This document shows, in pieces, positions 37,671 through 46,882 of a DNA stretch of 64,000 nucleotides. The translations under genes were made by a program, and so were the position numbers. The notes beneath the pieces were generated by a model. It had not been told where the DNA came from, searched no databases, and saw only the letters and a program-made list of their open reading frames with translations. How positions within the stretch are numbered: position 1 is the first letter of the stretch; every line of letters begins with the position of its first letter. Source of the stretch: Geobacillus sp. 46C-IIa (lineage in GTDB: Bacteria; Bacillota; Bacilli; Bacillales; Anoxybacillaceae); the NCBI RefSeq assembly GCF_014679505.1, contig NZ_CP061474.1:588001-652000 (forward strand), written 5' to 3'.

Positions 37671-39414
37671 CTTCCGCACCCGGCTTCTGTTTTGGCTCGT
37701 AACGCTCATTGTCACCGTCTTGATCGCCCTTGGCCTTTTGCTTGGACAAGTGCTCAAGGACTTTTATGCCGAGACGATGAACAAGCGGATGGAAAAAGAA
37801 GCGAAAGCGCTCGCCATTTTGCTTGAAAATGAGCCGCTTGAGCAAATTCGCGCGGACTTGCAGGAAATGGGGGATGAGCTGTCGTCGCGCATCACGGTGC
37901 TCGATCGCCAAGAGCGGCTGCGGTTTGACAGCGGGCGCATCGCGGCGATCAGCGACGAAGACCACGAGCGCATCATCCGCACCATTTTGCATAAAAAGCA
38001 GTTTCCCCGCTTTTCGGTGATCGAGAAAGCGAACGACGTGTACTACTATATTGCTCCGTATGGGCGCGGCGGCGAGCGGGGCGGATATGTCATTTTAAGC
38101 ACGCCGACGAGTTCGCTGAAAAAAGTGAACCAGCAAATTTGGGGCGTGCTCATCAGCAGCCTTGGCATGGCGCTCGTCGTTATCGTTGCTCTCGGCTGGA
38201 AGATCGCCAACCAATATATGGGGCCGATTGAGGCGGCGACCAAAGTGGCGTTTGAGCTCGAAAAAGGCAATTATGCCGCTCGGGTGCCTGATGGCGAATA
38301 TAAAGAAGCCGGCATGCTTGTCCGCTCCATCAACCGGCTTGCCCGCAACTTGCAGGAAATGAGCCGGGCGCGGGAAATCCAAACCGACCGGCTCCATACG
38401 CTCATCGAAAACGTCGGCAGCGGCTTGTTGTTTATCGACCACCGCGGGCATATCCATTTGATCAACCGCGCGTTCCAAACGTATTTTCATCTTGAGCCGT
38501 CCGCTTGTTTGTACCGTCCGTATGCCGATGTGCTGCCACACCGCGACATTGTCAAATTGATTGATGATATTTTTATCACCGAAACAGCGATGCGCCGGCA
38601 CATGCGGTTGACGATCGGCATTGAACGGAAGCATTTCGACGTGTACGGCGCCCCGATTATCGGGACGAATGCCGAATGGAAAGGGATCGTCGCAGTGTTC
38701 CATGACATTACCGAATTGAAGCGGCTCGAGCAAATTCGCAAAGACTTTGTCGCCAACGTTTCACACGAGCTGAAAACGCCGGTCACCTCCATTAAAGGGT
38801 TCGCCGAGACGCTGCTTGACGGGGCGATGAAAGACGAAGAGGCGCTAGAGCACTTTTTGACGATTATTTTAAAGGAAAGCGAGCGGCTGCAAACGCTCGT
38901 TGAAGAGCTGCTCGATTTGTCGAAAATTGAGCAGCACGGATTTCAGCTGCTGCTCGATGACGTTAACGTCGCCGAAGTGACGGCCGAGGCGGTGGCCGTG
39001 TTTCGTCAAAAGGCGGAGGAAAAACAAATCGACTTGCGCGCCGAAGCGCCGCCATGGCTTGTCATCCGCGGCGACCGAAATCGGCTGAAGCAAATTTTGC
39101 TCAACTTGCTCGCAAACGCCATCGCTTATACGCCGGAACATGGGCAAGTGGCCGTCGAAGCGGAAGAAAACGAGCGGGAAGTGCTCATTCGGGTAAAAGA
39201 TACGGGCATTGGCATCGAAGAGAAGGAAATTCCCCGCATTTTTGAGCGTTTTTACCGCGTTGACAAGGCGCGCAGCCGCGATTCCGGCGGAACGGGGTTA
39301 GGTCTTTCAATCGTCAAACATTTGGTGGAGGCTCATCACGGCCATATTACGGTAGCGAGCGAAGTCGGGCGCGGCACCGTGTTTACGATTCATTTTCCAA
39401 AGCCGGAGCGGTAG
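37663..39414 (+). CDS. phoR: Phosphate sensor histidine kinase PhoR
   Basis: 583 residues from the ATG at 37663, which overlaps phoP by eight bases; GGAGGAG lies inside phoP. Order: membrane helix (about 8-28), extracytoplasmic sensor to about 150, second helix (VLISSLGMALVVIVALGWK), HAMP, PAS (about 245-350), HisKA with phospho-acceptor H368 in NVSHELKTP, and the ATPase domain with N (LNLLANAIAYTPE), G1 (VKDTGIGIEE) and G2 (SGGTGLGLSIVK) boxes. It autophosphorylates and passes the phosphate to PhoP. Confidence 0.97.
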   Translation: MNSFRTRLLFWLVTLIVTVLIALGLLLGQVLKDFYAETMNKRMEKEAKALAILLENEPLEQIRADLQEMGDELSSRITVLDRQERLRFDSGRIAAISDEDHERIIRTILHKKQFPRFSVIEKANDVYYYIAPYGRGGERGGYVILSTPTSSLKKVNQQIWGVLISSLGMALVVIVALGWKIANQYMGPIEAATKVAFELEKGNYAARVPDGEYKEAGMLVRSINRLARNLQEMSRAREIQTDRLHTLIENVGSGLLFIDHRGHIHLINRAFQTYFHLEPSACLYRPYADVLPHRDIVKLIDDIFITETAMRRHMRLTIGIERKHFDVYGAPIIGTNAEWKGIVAVFHDITELKRLEQIRKDFVANVSHELKTPVTSIKGFAETLLDGAMKDEEALEHFLTIILKESERLQTLVEELLDLSKIEQHGFQLLLDDVNVAEVTAEAVAVFRQKAEEKQIDLRAEAPPWLVIRGDRNRLKQILLNLLANAIAYTPEHGQVAVEAEENEREVLIRVKDTGIGIEEKEIPRIFERFYRVDKARSRDSGGTGLGLSIVKHLVEAHHGHITVASEVGRGTVFTIHFPKPER

Positions 39415-39485
39415 CCGGCTTCTTTTTTTATGGCGGGCCGCCGGCATGGTACAATAGAACAAGGAGCGTTCGAGGAGGGATGAGA

Positions 39486-42116
39486 TTGAAGAAAAAACTC
39501 GTTTTAATTGACGGCAACAGCGTGGCGTACCGCGCCTTTTTCGCCTTGCCGCTTTTGCATAACGACAAAGGCATTCATACGAATGCAGTTTACGGGTTTA
39601 CGATGATGTTGAACAAAATGTTGGCCGAAGAACGGCCGACCCACTTGCTGGTGGCGTTTGACGCCGGAAAAACGACGTTTCGCCATGAAACGTTTCAAGA
39701 GTATAAAGGCGGGCGGCAGCAGACCCCTCCGGAACTGTCCGAGCAGTTTCCGCTGTTGCGCGAGCTGTTAAACGCGTACCGTATCCCCGCCTATGAACTC
39801 GACCGTTATGAAGCGGACGATATTATCGGGACGCTTGCCGCCCGCGCTGAGCAGGAAGGGTTTGAAGTGAAAGTCATTTCCGGCGACCGCGATTTAACCC
39901 AGCTCGCCTCCCCTCATGTGACGGTCGATATTACGAAAAAAGGGATCACCGATATCGAGCCGTACACGCCGGAAACCGTCGAGGAGAAATACGGCTTGAC
40001 TCCGGAGCAAATTGTCGATTTAAAAGGGCTGATGGGCGATAAGTCGGACAACATCCCTGGCGTTCCGGGCATCGGGGAAAAAACAGCGGTCAAGCTGCTG
40101 AAGCAATTTGGCACGGTCGAAAACGTGCTCGCATCGATCGATGAGATCAAAGGGGAAAAGCTGAAAGAAAACTTGCGCCAGTACCGGGATTTGGCGCTCT
40201 TAAGCAAACAGCTGGCGGCCATTCGCCGCGACGCCCCGGTTGAGCTGTCGCTCGATGACATCATCTACGAAGGCCAAGACCGGGAAAAAGTGATCGCGTT
40301 ATTTAAAGAGCTCGGGTTTCAGTCGTTTTTGGAAAAAATGGATGCGCCGACAGCAGAAGACGAGACGCCGCTTATGGAGATGGAGTTTGTCGCCGCTGAC
40401 GGCATCACTGACGAGATGCTTGCCGACAAGGCGGCGCTTGTCGTTGAGGTGATGGAAGAAAACTATCACGATGCCCCGATTGTCGGAATCGCGCTAGTGA
40501 ACGAGCACGGGCGTTTTTTCCTGCGTGCGGAGATGGCGCTTGCGGATCCGCAATTTGTGGCATGGCTTGCCGATGAGACAAAGAAAAAAAGCATGTTTGA
40601 CGCCAAGCGGGCTTCAGTTGCCTTAAAGTGGAAAGGAATTGAACTGCGCGGCGTCGCCTTTGACTTATTGCTCGCTGCCTATTTGCTCAACCCGGCTCAA
40701 GATGCCGGCGATGTTGCTGCGGTGGCGAAAATGAAACAATATGAAGCGGTGCGGCCGGATGAAGCGGTCTATGGCAAAGGCGCCAAGCGGTCGCTGCCCG
40801 ACGAGCCGACGCTTGCTGAGCATCTCGTCCGCAAAGCGGCGGCCATTTGGGCGCTGGAACGGCCGTTTCTGGACGAATTGCGAAGCAACGAGCAAGACGA
40901 GTTGTTAATAAAGCTCGAACAGCCGCTGGCAACCATTTTGGCTGAAATGGAGTTTACTGGAGTAAAAGTGGATACAAAGCGGCTTGAGCAGATGGGTTCC
41001 GAGCTCGCCGAGCAGCTAGGTGCCGTCGAGCAGCGCATTTATGAGCTGGCTGGTCAAGAGTTTAACATCAACTCGCCAAAACAGCTCGGGATCATTTTAT
41101 TTGAAAAGCTGCAGCTGCCGGTGCTGAAGAAAACGAAAACGGGCTATTCGACCTCGGCCGATGTGCTTGAGAAGCTCGCGCCCCACCATGAAATCGTCGA
41201 AAACATTTTGCATTACCGCCAGCTTGGCAAGCTGCAGTCGACGTATATCGAAGGATTGTTGAAAGTCGTGCACCATGATACGGGCAAAGTGCATACGATG
41301 TTCAACCAAGCGCTGACGCAAACCGGGCGGCTCAGCTCGGCCGAGCCGAACTTGCAAAACATCCCGATTCGTCTCGAAGAAGGGCGGAAAATCCGCCAGG
41401 CGTTCGTCCCGTCAGAGCCGGGCTGGCTCATTTTCGCCGCCGATTACTCGCAAATCGAACTGCGCGTCCTCGCCCATATCGCCGATGACGACAATTTAAT
41501 CGAAGCGTTCCGGCGCGATTTGGATATTCATACAAAAACGGCGATGGACATCTTCCATGTGAGCGAAGAGGAAGTCACGGCCACTATGCGCCGTCAGGCA
41601 AAGGCGGTGAATTTCGGCATCGTTTACGGAATCAGCGATTATGGACTGGCGCAAAATTTGAACATTACGCGCAAAGAAGCCGCCGAATTTATTGAACGTT
41701 ACTTTGCCAGCTTTCCGGGCGTGAAGCGGTATATGGAAACCATTGTGCAAGAAGCGAAACAGAAAGGATATGTAACGACGCTGTTGCACCGGCGCCGTTA
41801 TTTGCCTGATATTACAAGCCGCAACTTCAACGTCCGCAGCTTTGCTGAGCGGACGGCGATGAACACGCCGATTCAAGGAAGCGCCGCTGACATTATTAAA
41901 AAGGCGATGATCGATTTAGCAGCGCGGCTGAAAGAAGAGCGGCTGCAGGCGCGCCTGTTGCTGCAAGTGCATGACGAGCTCATTTTGGAAGCGCCAAAAG
42001 AGGAAATGGAGCGGCTATGCCAGCTCGTTCCGGAGGTGATGGAGCAGGCGGTCGAGCTCCGCGTGCCGCTGAAAGTCGATTATCATTACGGCCCGACATG
42101 GTATGACGCCAAATGA
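39486..42116 (+). CDS. polA: DNA polymerase I (Bst type)
   Basis: 876 residues from the TTG at 39486, about seven bases after GAGGAGGG; an ATG two codons upstream overlaps that site. The length equals known Bst polymerase. Domains: 5' nuclease (1-300, LIDGNSVAYRAFF, DRYEADDIIG, GDKSDNIPGVPGIGEKTA), a degenerate 3'-5' exonuclease domain (about 300-470) where the usual first metal-binding motif reads VVEVMEENYHD, and the A-family polymerase (AADYSQIELRVLAH; RRQAKAVNFGIVYG; LLQVHDELILE). It acts in Okazaki-fragment processing and repair. The lost metal ligands fit its known lack of proofreading. Confidence 0.98.
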   Translation: MKKKLVLIDGNSVAYRAFFALPLLHNDKGIHTNAVYGFTMMLNKMLAEERPTHLLVAFDAGKTTFRHETFQEYKGGRQQTPPELSEQFPLLRELLNAYRIPAYELDRYEADDIIGTLAARAEQEGFEVKVISGDRDLTQLASPHVTVDITKKGITDIEPYTPETVEEKYGLTPEQIVDLKGLMGDKSDNIPGVPGIGEKTAVKLLKQFGTVENVLASIDEIKGEKLKENLRQYRDLALLSKQLAAIRRDAPVELSLDDIIYEGQDREKVIALFKELGFQSFLEKMDAPTAEDETPLMEMEFVAADGITDEMLADKAALVVEVMEENYHDAPIVGIALVNEHGRFFLRAEMALADPQFVAWLADETKKKSMFDAKRASVALKWKGIELRGVAFDLLLAAYLLNPAQDAGDVAAVAKMKQYEAVRPDEAVYGKGAKRSLPDEPTLAEHLVRKAAAIWALERPFLDELRSNEQDELLIKLEQPLATILAEMEFTGVKVDTKRLEQMGSELAEQLGAVEQRIYELAGQEFNINSPKQLGIILFEKLQLPVLKKTKTGYSTSADVLEKLAPHHEIVENILHYRQLGKLQSTYIEGLLKVVHHDTGKVHTMFNQALTQTGRLSSAEPNLQNIPIRLEEGRKIRQAFVPSEPGWLIFAADYSQIELRVLAHIADDDNLIEAFRRDLDIHTKTAMDIFHVSEEEVTATMRRQAKAVNFGIVYGISDYGLAQNLNITRKEAAEFIERYFASFPGVKRYMETIVQEAKQKGYVTTLLHRRRYLPDITSRNFNVRSFAERTAMNTPIQGSAADIIKKAMIDLAARLKEERLQARLLLQVHDELILEAPKEEMERLCQLVPEVMEQAVELRVPLKVDYHYGPTWYDAK

Positions 42117-42337
42117 GGTGTATGTGCCCGGGCGCCAACCGGTGATGCGCGCAGGCTGCCGCTAATCGAAAAAAGGCTTCCCAAAGCCGGGCTGAGGTCA
42201 ATATGGAAAGATGCCGAGTCGGCGCCAATCAAGAGAACCGTCCTTGCCCGAGTCCGGACGCCGGTGGACGGCAAGGAAGAAGCCTTGCATATTCATGAGT
42301 GTACAGGCAAACGAGCAAAAAGAAAGGAGGGGGCGTG

Positions 42338-43162
42338 ATGCCGGAATTGCCGGAAGTGGAAACGATCCGCCGCACGCTGTTGCCGCTTGTTGTTGGCAAA
42401 ACGATTACAGATGTCCATGTTTTTTGGCCGAACATTATCCGCCATCCGCAAGATCCGAAGGCGTTTGCCGCAAGGCTTGTCGGACAGGCGGTGCGCGGCA
42501 TCGATCGGCGTGGGAAATTTTTGAAGTTTTTGCTTGACCGTGATATGCTCGTTTCCCATTTGCGCATGGAAGGGCGTTACACCGTCGCCGGCGCACATGA
42601 ACCGCTTGATGCGCATACGCACGTCGTGTTCCGCTTCACGGACGGCAGCGAACTCCGTTACCGCGATGTGCGCAAGTTCGGAACGATGCATGTGTACGCG
42701 AAGGAGGAGGGCGACCGCCGGCCGCCGCTTGATCAGTTGGGGCCGGAGCCGCTATCCCCGGCGTTTTCCCCGGCCGTGTTGGCGGAACGGGCTGCGAAAA
42801 CGAAGCGGACCGTGAAGGCGTTGTTGCTTGACCAAACGGTCGTCGCTGGGTTTGGCAACATTTACGTTGATGAATCGCTGTTTCGCGCCGGCATTCTTCC
42901 CGAACGGTCGGCCGCTTCGCTGACGGACGAAGAAATCAAGCGGCTGCATGAACAGATGGTCGCAACGATCGGCGAGGCGGTCATGAAAGGGGGAAGCACG
43001 GTGCGAACGTACGCCAACACGCAAGGGGAAGCCGGCACGTTTCAGCATAGCTTGTTCGTCTACGGCCGCAAAGGGGAACCGTGCAAACAGTGCGGAACCC
43101 CGATTGAAAAAACGGTCGTCGCCGGCCGCGGCACGCACTATTGCCCGAACTGCCAACGGTAG
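42338..43162 (+). CDS. mutM: Formamidopyrimidine-DNA glycosylase
   Basis: 274 residues from the ATG at 42338 after AAAGGAGGGGG. The N-terminus PELPEVETIRR carries the catalytic proline and glutamate exposed once Met is removed; a helix-two-turn-helix (LLDQTVVAGFGNIYVDE) and a C-terminal zinc finger (CKQCGTPIEKTVVAGRGTHYC-like) bind DNA. It removes 8-oxoguanine and formamidopyrimidines. It lies 221 bases after polA and 27 before coaE. The gap 42117-42337 holds no recognisable gene or clear terminator. Confidence 0.97.
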   Translation: MPELPEVETIRRTLLPLVVGKTITDVHVFWPNIIRHPQDPKAFAARLVGQAVRGIDRRGKFLKFLLDRDMLVSHLRMEGRYTVAGAHEPLDAHTHVVFRFTDGSELRYRDVRKFGTMHVYAKEEGDRRPPLDQLGPEPLSPAFSPAVLAERAAKTKRTVKALLLDQTVVAGFGNIYVDESLFRAGILPERSAASLTDEEIKRLHEQMVATIGEAVMKGGSTVRTYANTQGEAGTFQHSLFVYGRKGEPCKQCGTPIEKTVVAGRGTHYCPNCQR

Positions 43163-43189
43163 GCGGCAAACAAAAAGGAGAGAAGTCCA

Positions 43190-43795
43190 ATGGCATTAAC
43201 GATCGGGTTGACCGGCGGAATCGCAAGCGGCAAAAGTACGGTCAGCGCCATGATGCGCGAACTCGGCCTTCCGGTCATTGACGCGGATGAGGCGGCACGC
43301 GCTGTCGTCGAACCGGGGGAAGAGGCGTATCGGCAAATCGTCGCCGTCTTCGGTCCGGACGTTTTACAGGAGAACGGCGAGATCGACCGGGGAAAACTCG
43401 GGGCGATCGTCTTCAACAACGAACAAGAACGGAAAAAGCTGAACGCCATCGTCCATCCGGCTGTGCGCCGAAAAATGCTTGCGGAAAAAGAGGCGCTCGT
43501 CCGTTCCGGGGCCAAAACGGTCGTATTGGATATTCCGCTCTTATTTGAAAGCGGACTGACCGATTGGGTAGACAGGGTGCTCGTCGTTTACGTCGACGAT
43601 GATGTCCAGCTTCGCCGCCTCATGGCGCGAAACGGCTTCACCGAGGAGGAGGCGCTCGCCCGCATCCGCGCCCAGTGGCCGCTCGAAGAAAAAGTGAAAC
43701 GGGCCGATGCGGTCATTGACAATAATGGAACAATGGAAGAGACGCGCCGACAGCTATTGTCGATTTTACAACAATGGGACGCCTTGGAAAAATAG
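43190..43795 (+). CDS. coaE: Dephospho-CoA kinase
   Basis: 201 residues with P-loop GGIASGKST at residues 9-17, adenine-site DADEAAR and LID-region [16 protein letters not shown]. It phosphorylates dephospho-CoA at the ribose 3' position, the last step of CoA synthesis. AAAGGAGAGAAG precedes the ATG. It directly follows mutM; as I recall, B. subtilis carries ytaF between these two genes and here it is absent. Confidence 0.96.
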   Translation: MALTIGLTGGIASGKSTVSAMMRELGLPVIDADEAARAVVEPGEEAYRQIVAVFGPDVLQENGEIDRGKLGAIVFNNEQERKKLNAIVHPAVRRKMLAEKEALVRSGAKTVVLDIPLLFESGLTDWVDRVLVVYVDDDVQLRRLMARNGFTEEEALARIRAQWPLEEKVKRADAVIDNNGTMEETRRQLLSILQQWDALEK

Positions 43796-43823
43796 GCGTC
43801 TTTTTTGTTTGTTTTTTGCCATT

Positions 43824-43857
43824 TTGTTCTCCACATTTTCAAAAAATATGATATACT
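43824..43857 (+). promoter_or_regulatory. gapB promoter with CcpN-like site
   Basis: TTGTTC (43824-43829) and TATGAT (43847-43852) are spaced by 17 bases. The -10 region TATGATATACT (43847-43857) fits the CcpN operator pattern TRTGHYATAYW as I remember it, so glycolytic repression of gapB by CcpN is plausible. Confidence 0.55.
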
Positions 43858-43911
43858 ATTTATACGGATATGAACAAATAGTATAACATATATGAGAGGA
43901 GAACAAGGTGA

Positions 43912-44940
43912 ATGAAGGCGAAAGTGGCGATTAACGGATTCGGACGAATTGGACGGATGGTATTCCGGAGAGCCATCGATTCCCCTGATCTTGATATTGT
44001 GGCGGTCAATGCCAGCTATCCGCCCGAAACGTTAGCCCATTTAGTGAAATATGACTCGAACCACGGCAAGTTTGACGGGGATGTCGCTCCCTTAGAAGAC
44101 GGCCTGCTTGTCAACGGGAAAAAAGTGAAGCTATTAAACTCGCGCGATCCGCAGCAACTGCCGTGGAAAGAGCTTGATATCGATATCGTCATCGAAGCGA
44201 CCGGCAAATTTAACGCTCGCGAAAAAGCGAGTCTCCACTTAGACGCCGGGGCGAAGCGCGTCATTTTGACCGCCCCAGGCAAAAATGAGGATGTGACGAT
44301 CGTCGTTGGCGTCAACGAGCAGATGCTTGATATCGACCGCCATTTCATCATTTCGAACGCGTCGTGCACGACGAACTGCCTGGCGCCGGTTGTCAAAGTG
44401 CTTGACGAGGCATTCGGCATTGAAAACGGGCTGATGACGACCGTTCATGCCTATACGAACGACCAAAAAAATATTGACAACCCGCATAAAGATTTGCGCC
44501 GCGCCCGTTCATGCGCGCAATCGATCATCCCGACGACGACCGGGGCCGCAAAAGCGCTTGGCTTAGTGTTGCCGCATTTAAAAGGAAAGCTTCACGGCAT
44601 GGCGCTGCGCGTCCCGACGCCGAACGTCTCGCTTGTCGATTTGGTCGTCGACGTCAAACGGGATGTGACGATTGATGAAGTGAACGAGGCGTTGCTTCGC
44701 GCGGCCAACGGTCCGCTGAAGGGCATTTTAGATTTTACGATGGAACCGCTTGTGTCGATTGATTTCAACACGAATCCGCATTCAGCGATCATTGACGGTT
44801 TGTCGACGATGGTCATCGACGGACGGAAGGTGAAAGTGCTCGCTTGGTATGATAACGAATGGGGCTATTCGTGCCGCGTCGTCGACTTGACCCGTCTTGT
44901 CGCCGCCAAAATGAACGAGCGTCTGCACGTCAATGCGTAA
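43912..44940 (+). CDS. gapB: NADP-dependent glyceraldehyde-3-phosphate dehydrogenase (gluconeogenic)
   Basis: 342 residues with catalytic C152 in SNASCTTNC, and a nucleotide loop NGFGRIGRMVFRR. After strand 2 the sequence reads AVNASYPPE, without the Asp that gives NAD specificity in glycolytic GapA, so NADP use is expected. Genomic context agrees: in B. subtilis coaE-gapB-speD are adjacent and GapB works in gluconeogenesis. A CcpN-like site overlaps the promoter. The ribosome site is GAGAGGAG. Confidence 0.95.
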   Translation: MKAKVAINGFGRIGRMVFRRAIDSPDLDIVAVNASYPPETLAHLVKYDSNHGKFDGDVAPLEDGLLVNGKKVKLLNSRDPQQLPWKELDIDIVIEATGKFNAREKASLHLDAGAKRVILTAPGKNEDVTIVVGVNEQMLDIDRHFIISNASCTTNCLAPVVKVLDEAFGIENGLMTTVHAYTNDQKNIDNPHKDLRRARSCAQSIIPTTTGAAKALGLVLPHLKGKLHGMALRVPTPNVSLVDLVVDVKRDVTIDEVNEALLRAANGPLKGILDFTMEPLVSIDFNTNPHSAIIDGLSTMVIDGRKVKVLAWYDNEWGYSCRVVDLTRLVAAKMNERLHVNA

Positions 44941-45156
44941 TGACTCCGCCGGCCATCCGCCGGCTTATATTTCATCATCCCGAATCGGGAAGAGCCACGC
45001 TTCCTGGCGTGACTGTAGGCAGGAGAGCGTACCGCGGCCAGTTGCCCGAAAGCGCACCGCAAGGCCCATCCGATCCGCTTCCGAAAGCGCCCCGGCCGAC
45101 GTCGATCGGCTTGGGCGTTTTTCCTTTTCTTATGTAAAAAAAATTAAAAAAGCCTG

Positions 45157-45185
45157 TTGCAAAAACCCCCTAAACAAAGTATACT
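45157..45185 (+). promoter_or_regulatory. Sigma-A promoter of speD
   Basis: TTGCAA (45157-45162), 17-base spacer, TATACT (45180-45185). Upstream, 44941-45156 contains only GC-rich untranslated sequence after gapB with no gene I can support. Confidence 0.75.
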
Positions 45186-45191
45186 ATGTTT

Positions 45192-45343
45192 CGTGAACTT
45201 CTTAAGGGCAAAGGTAATGTGACTACTTAAAGGGTTAGGACCTCTTAGGACTAACTTTCCCCCGTGGTAGTTATACATGCCATTTTGCAAACGACAATCT
45301 GTTTTTTTATTTGAGAAAATTGGTTAAAAGGGGGATTCTTTGC
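45192..45343 (+). promoter_or_regulatory. Structured 5' leader of speD, possible regulatory RNA
   Basis: About 150 untranslated bases with nested pairing: ACTAC (45222-45226) with GTAGT (45267-45271); inside it GTTAG (45234-45238) with CTAAC (45251-45255) enclosing CCT/AGG. TCCCCC (45258-45263) can pair with the GGGGGA of the ribosome site (45330-45335). An alternative hairpin TGGTA/TGCCA (45265-45282) shares bases with the first stem, so two exclusive folds exist. A T-run lies at 45302-45308. No known riboswitch class is recognised. Confidence 0.45.
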
Positions 45344-45718
45344 ATGGATACGATGGGTCGTCACGTTATCTCGGAACTTTGGGGATGCGACTTTGACAAG
45401 CTGAATGATATCAATTTTATTGAAAAAACGTTCGTCGACGCCGCATTAAAGTCAGGGGCGGAAATTCGCGAAGTCGCGTTCCATAAATTCGCTCCACAAG
45501 GCGTAAGCGGAGTCGTCATTATTTCAGAATCGCATTTGACGATTCACACGTTCCCCGAACATGGCTATGCGAGCATTGATGTGTATACATGCGGCCATTT
45601 AGACCCGACGATTGCCGCTGACTACATCGCGGAAAAGCTCGGCGCGCAAACGCGGGAAACGATCGAACTTCCGCGCGGCATGCGTCCAATCGAAGTGAAA
45701 AAGGCGCACGCGCTGTAA
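45344..45718 (+). CDS. speD: S-adenosylmethionine decarboxylase proenzyme
   Basis: 124 residues from the ATG at 45344, after AAAAGGGGG. The self-cleavage site is intact (E62-S63 in ISESHLTIH): S63 becomes the pyruvoyl cofactor of the alpha chain. H68 and C83 (DVYTCG), needed for processing and catalysis in this class, are present. It supplies decarboxylated SAM as aminopropyl donor for spermidine, important in thermophiles. It is a monocistronic gene between a long structured leader and a strong terminator. Confidence 0.97.
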   Translation: MDTMGRHVISELWGCDFDKLNDINFIEKTFVDAALKSGAEIREVAFHKFAPQGVSGVVIISESHLTIHTFPEHGYASIDVYTCGHLDPTIAADYIAEKLGAQTRETIELPRGMRPIEVKKAHAL

Positions 45719-45736
45719 TTCCATAACGGCAGAATG

Positions 45737-45768
45737 AAAAGGAGCGTAAGCGGAACGCTCCTTTTTTT
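45737..45768 (+). terminator. speD terminator
   Basis: GGAGCGT (45741-45747) pairs with ACGCTCC (45755-45761), flanked by AAAA and seven T. Confidence 0.92.
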
Positions 45769-45849
45769 ATTCTTCCGGCTTTCGGCGGTACAACGGCGGT
45801 GAAAATCATGGTATGATGGAAGAAAAAGAACGACTAGGGAGACGTGGCT

Positions 45850-46248
45850 ATGAGCGTGTGGAAAAAGTTGAAGTATGCGTTGACAAACCATTGCGAAACG
45901 CGGGAAACCCATGAAGACCCCGAGCTGCGAAGCCATTATTATAAGGCGACGAACCGCGCTGTCATCGATGCGGTCAAAGAGCTGCTCTCGTCGTTGCCGA
46001 ACGCTGAGCTGCTTTCCGTTTCCGAGGAGCGCGGTGAGCTTTGCGTTCAGACGCGGCGGGGCAAACAGTTGTTTATCGTCGCTACCGTCGTCTCGGTCCG
46101 CCCGTTTGAAACGGCGGTCGATTTTTCCGTGACGACGGAGACGAAGCTGTTGCCGTTTGATTTCGGCCGCAGCCGGGCGGTGATCCTTGAGCTGTACCGG
46201 AAGCTTGATGCTCGCCTGCCATATATCGGCTCCGGGTTAAACAGCTAA
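45850..46248 (+). CDS. Conserved-looking hypothetical cytosolic protein
   Basis: 132 residues from the ATG at 45850, eight bases after GGGAG; a GTG at 45844 is also in frame. The N-terminus is basic with [18 protein letters not shown]; the rest alternates strands and helices ([31 protein letters not shown]). No signal peptide, membrane segment or catalytic motif is seen. It stands between speD and nrdR on the same strand with its own ribosome site. I do not recognise the family. Confidence 0.7.
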   Translation: MSVWKKLKYALTNHCETRETHEDPELRSHYYKATNRAVIDAVKELLSSLPNAELLSVSEERGELCVQTRRGKQLFIVATVVSVRPFETAVDFSVTTETKLLPFDFGRSRAVILELYRKLDARLPYIGSGLNS

Positions 46249-46315
46249 GTATGGCTTGTCTGCTTCCCGCCATTCCGGTATGATAGAAAATAAGAAGACA
46301 AACGGAGTGAATGTT

Positions 46316-46777
46316 ATGCGATGTCCGTCATGCCATCATCAAGGCACGCGCGTGCTTGATTCGCGTCCGGCCGAGGAAGGCCGTTCGATCCGCCGCCGGC
46401 GGGAGTGTGAACAATGCCATTACCGGTTTACGACGTTTGAGCGGATCGAGGAGCCGCCGCTCATTGTCGTGAAAAAAGAAGGAACGCGTGAGGAATTCAG
46501 CCGGGAAAAAATTTTGCGCGGCTTGATTAAAGCGTGCGAAAAACGGCCGGTGGCGCTCGAGGAACTGGAAAAAGTGACGCAAGAAATCGAGCGTGAGCTG
46601 CGCAACCAAGGCGTATCGGAAGTGAAAAGCGAAACGATCGGCGAAATGGTCATGGAGCGGCTGTCGCGCATCGATGAAGTGGCCTATGTGCGCTTCGCTT
46701 CCGTCTATCGGCAGTTTAAAGACATTAATGTGTTTATTGAAGAACTAAAAGAGCTGATTAAAAAAGGACAGCGGTAA
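46316..46777 (+). CDS. nrdR: Transcriptional repressor NrdR
   Basis: 153 residues from the ATG at 46316 after GGAG; an in-frame start at 46256 has no ribosome site. An N-terminal zinc ribbon uses C3, C6, C31 and C34, followed by an ATP-cone domain (about 47-140, [16 protein letters not shown]). With ATP or dATP bound it represses ribonucleotide reductase operons. In B. subtilis it likewise precedes dnaB. A gap of 105 bases separates it from dnaB, with a small hairpin AAGGGCTT/AAGCCCTTTTTT near 46777-46812 that may end some transcripts. Confidence 0.95.
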   Translation: MRCPSCHHQGTRVLDSRPAEEGRSIRRRRECEQCHYRFTTFERIEEPPLIVVKKEGTREEFSREKILRGLIKACEKRPVALEELEKVTQEIERELRNQGVSEVKSETIGEMVMERLSRIDEVAYVRFASVYRQFKDINVFIEELKELIKKGQR

Positions 46778-46882
46778 AAGGGCTTTGGGCGTTAGGCGGC
46801 AAGCCCTTTTTTCAACGGTTTTTCGGGCAGGAAAGGAGAGAGGCGGGTTGAAACAAATACGGCGGAATGGAAGGTCGGGACG

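Noticed and set aside
45302-45308. Intrinsic terminator in the speD leader
   Set aside because: A T-run is present but the stem before it is weak; kept only as part of the leader description.
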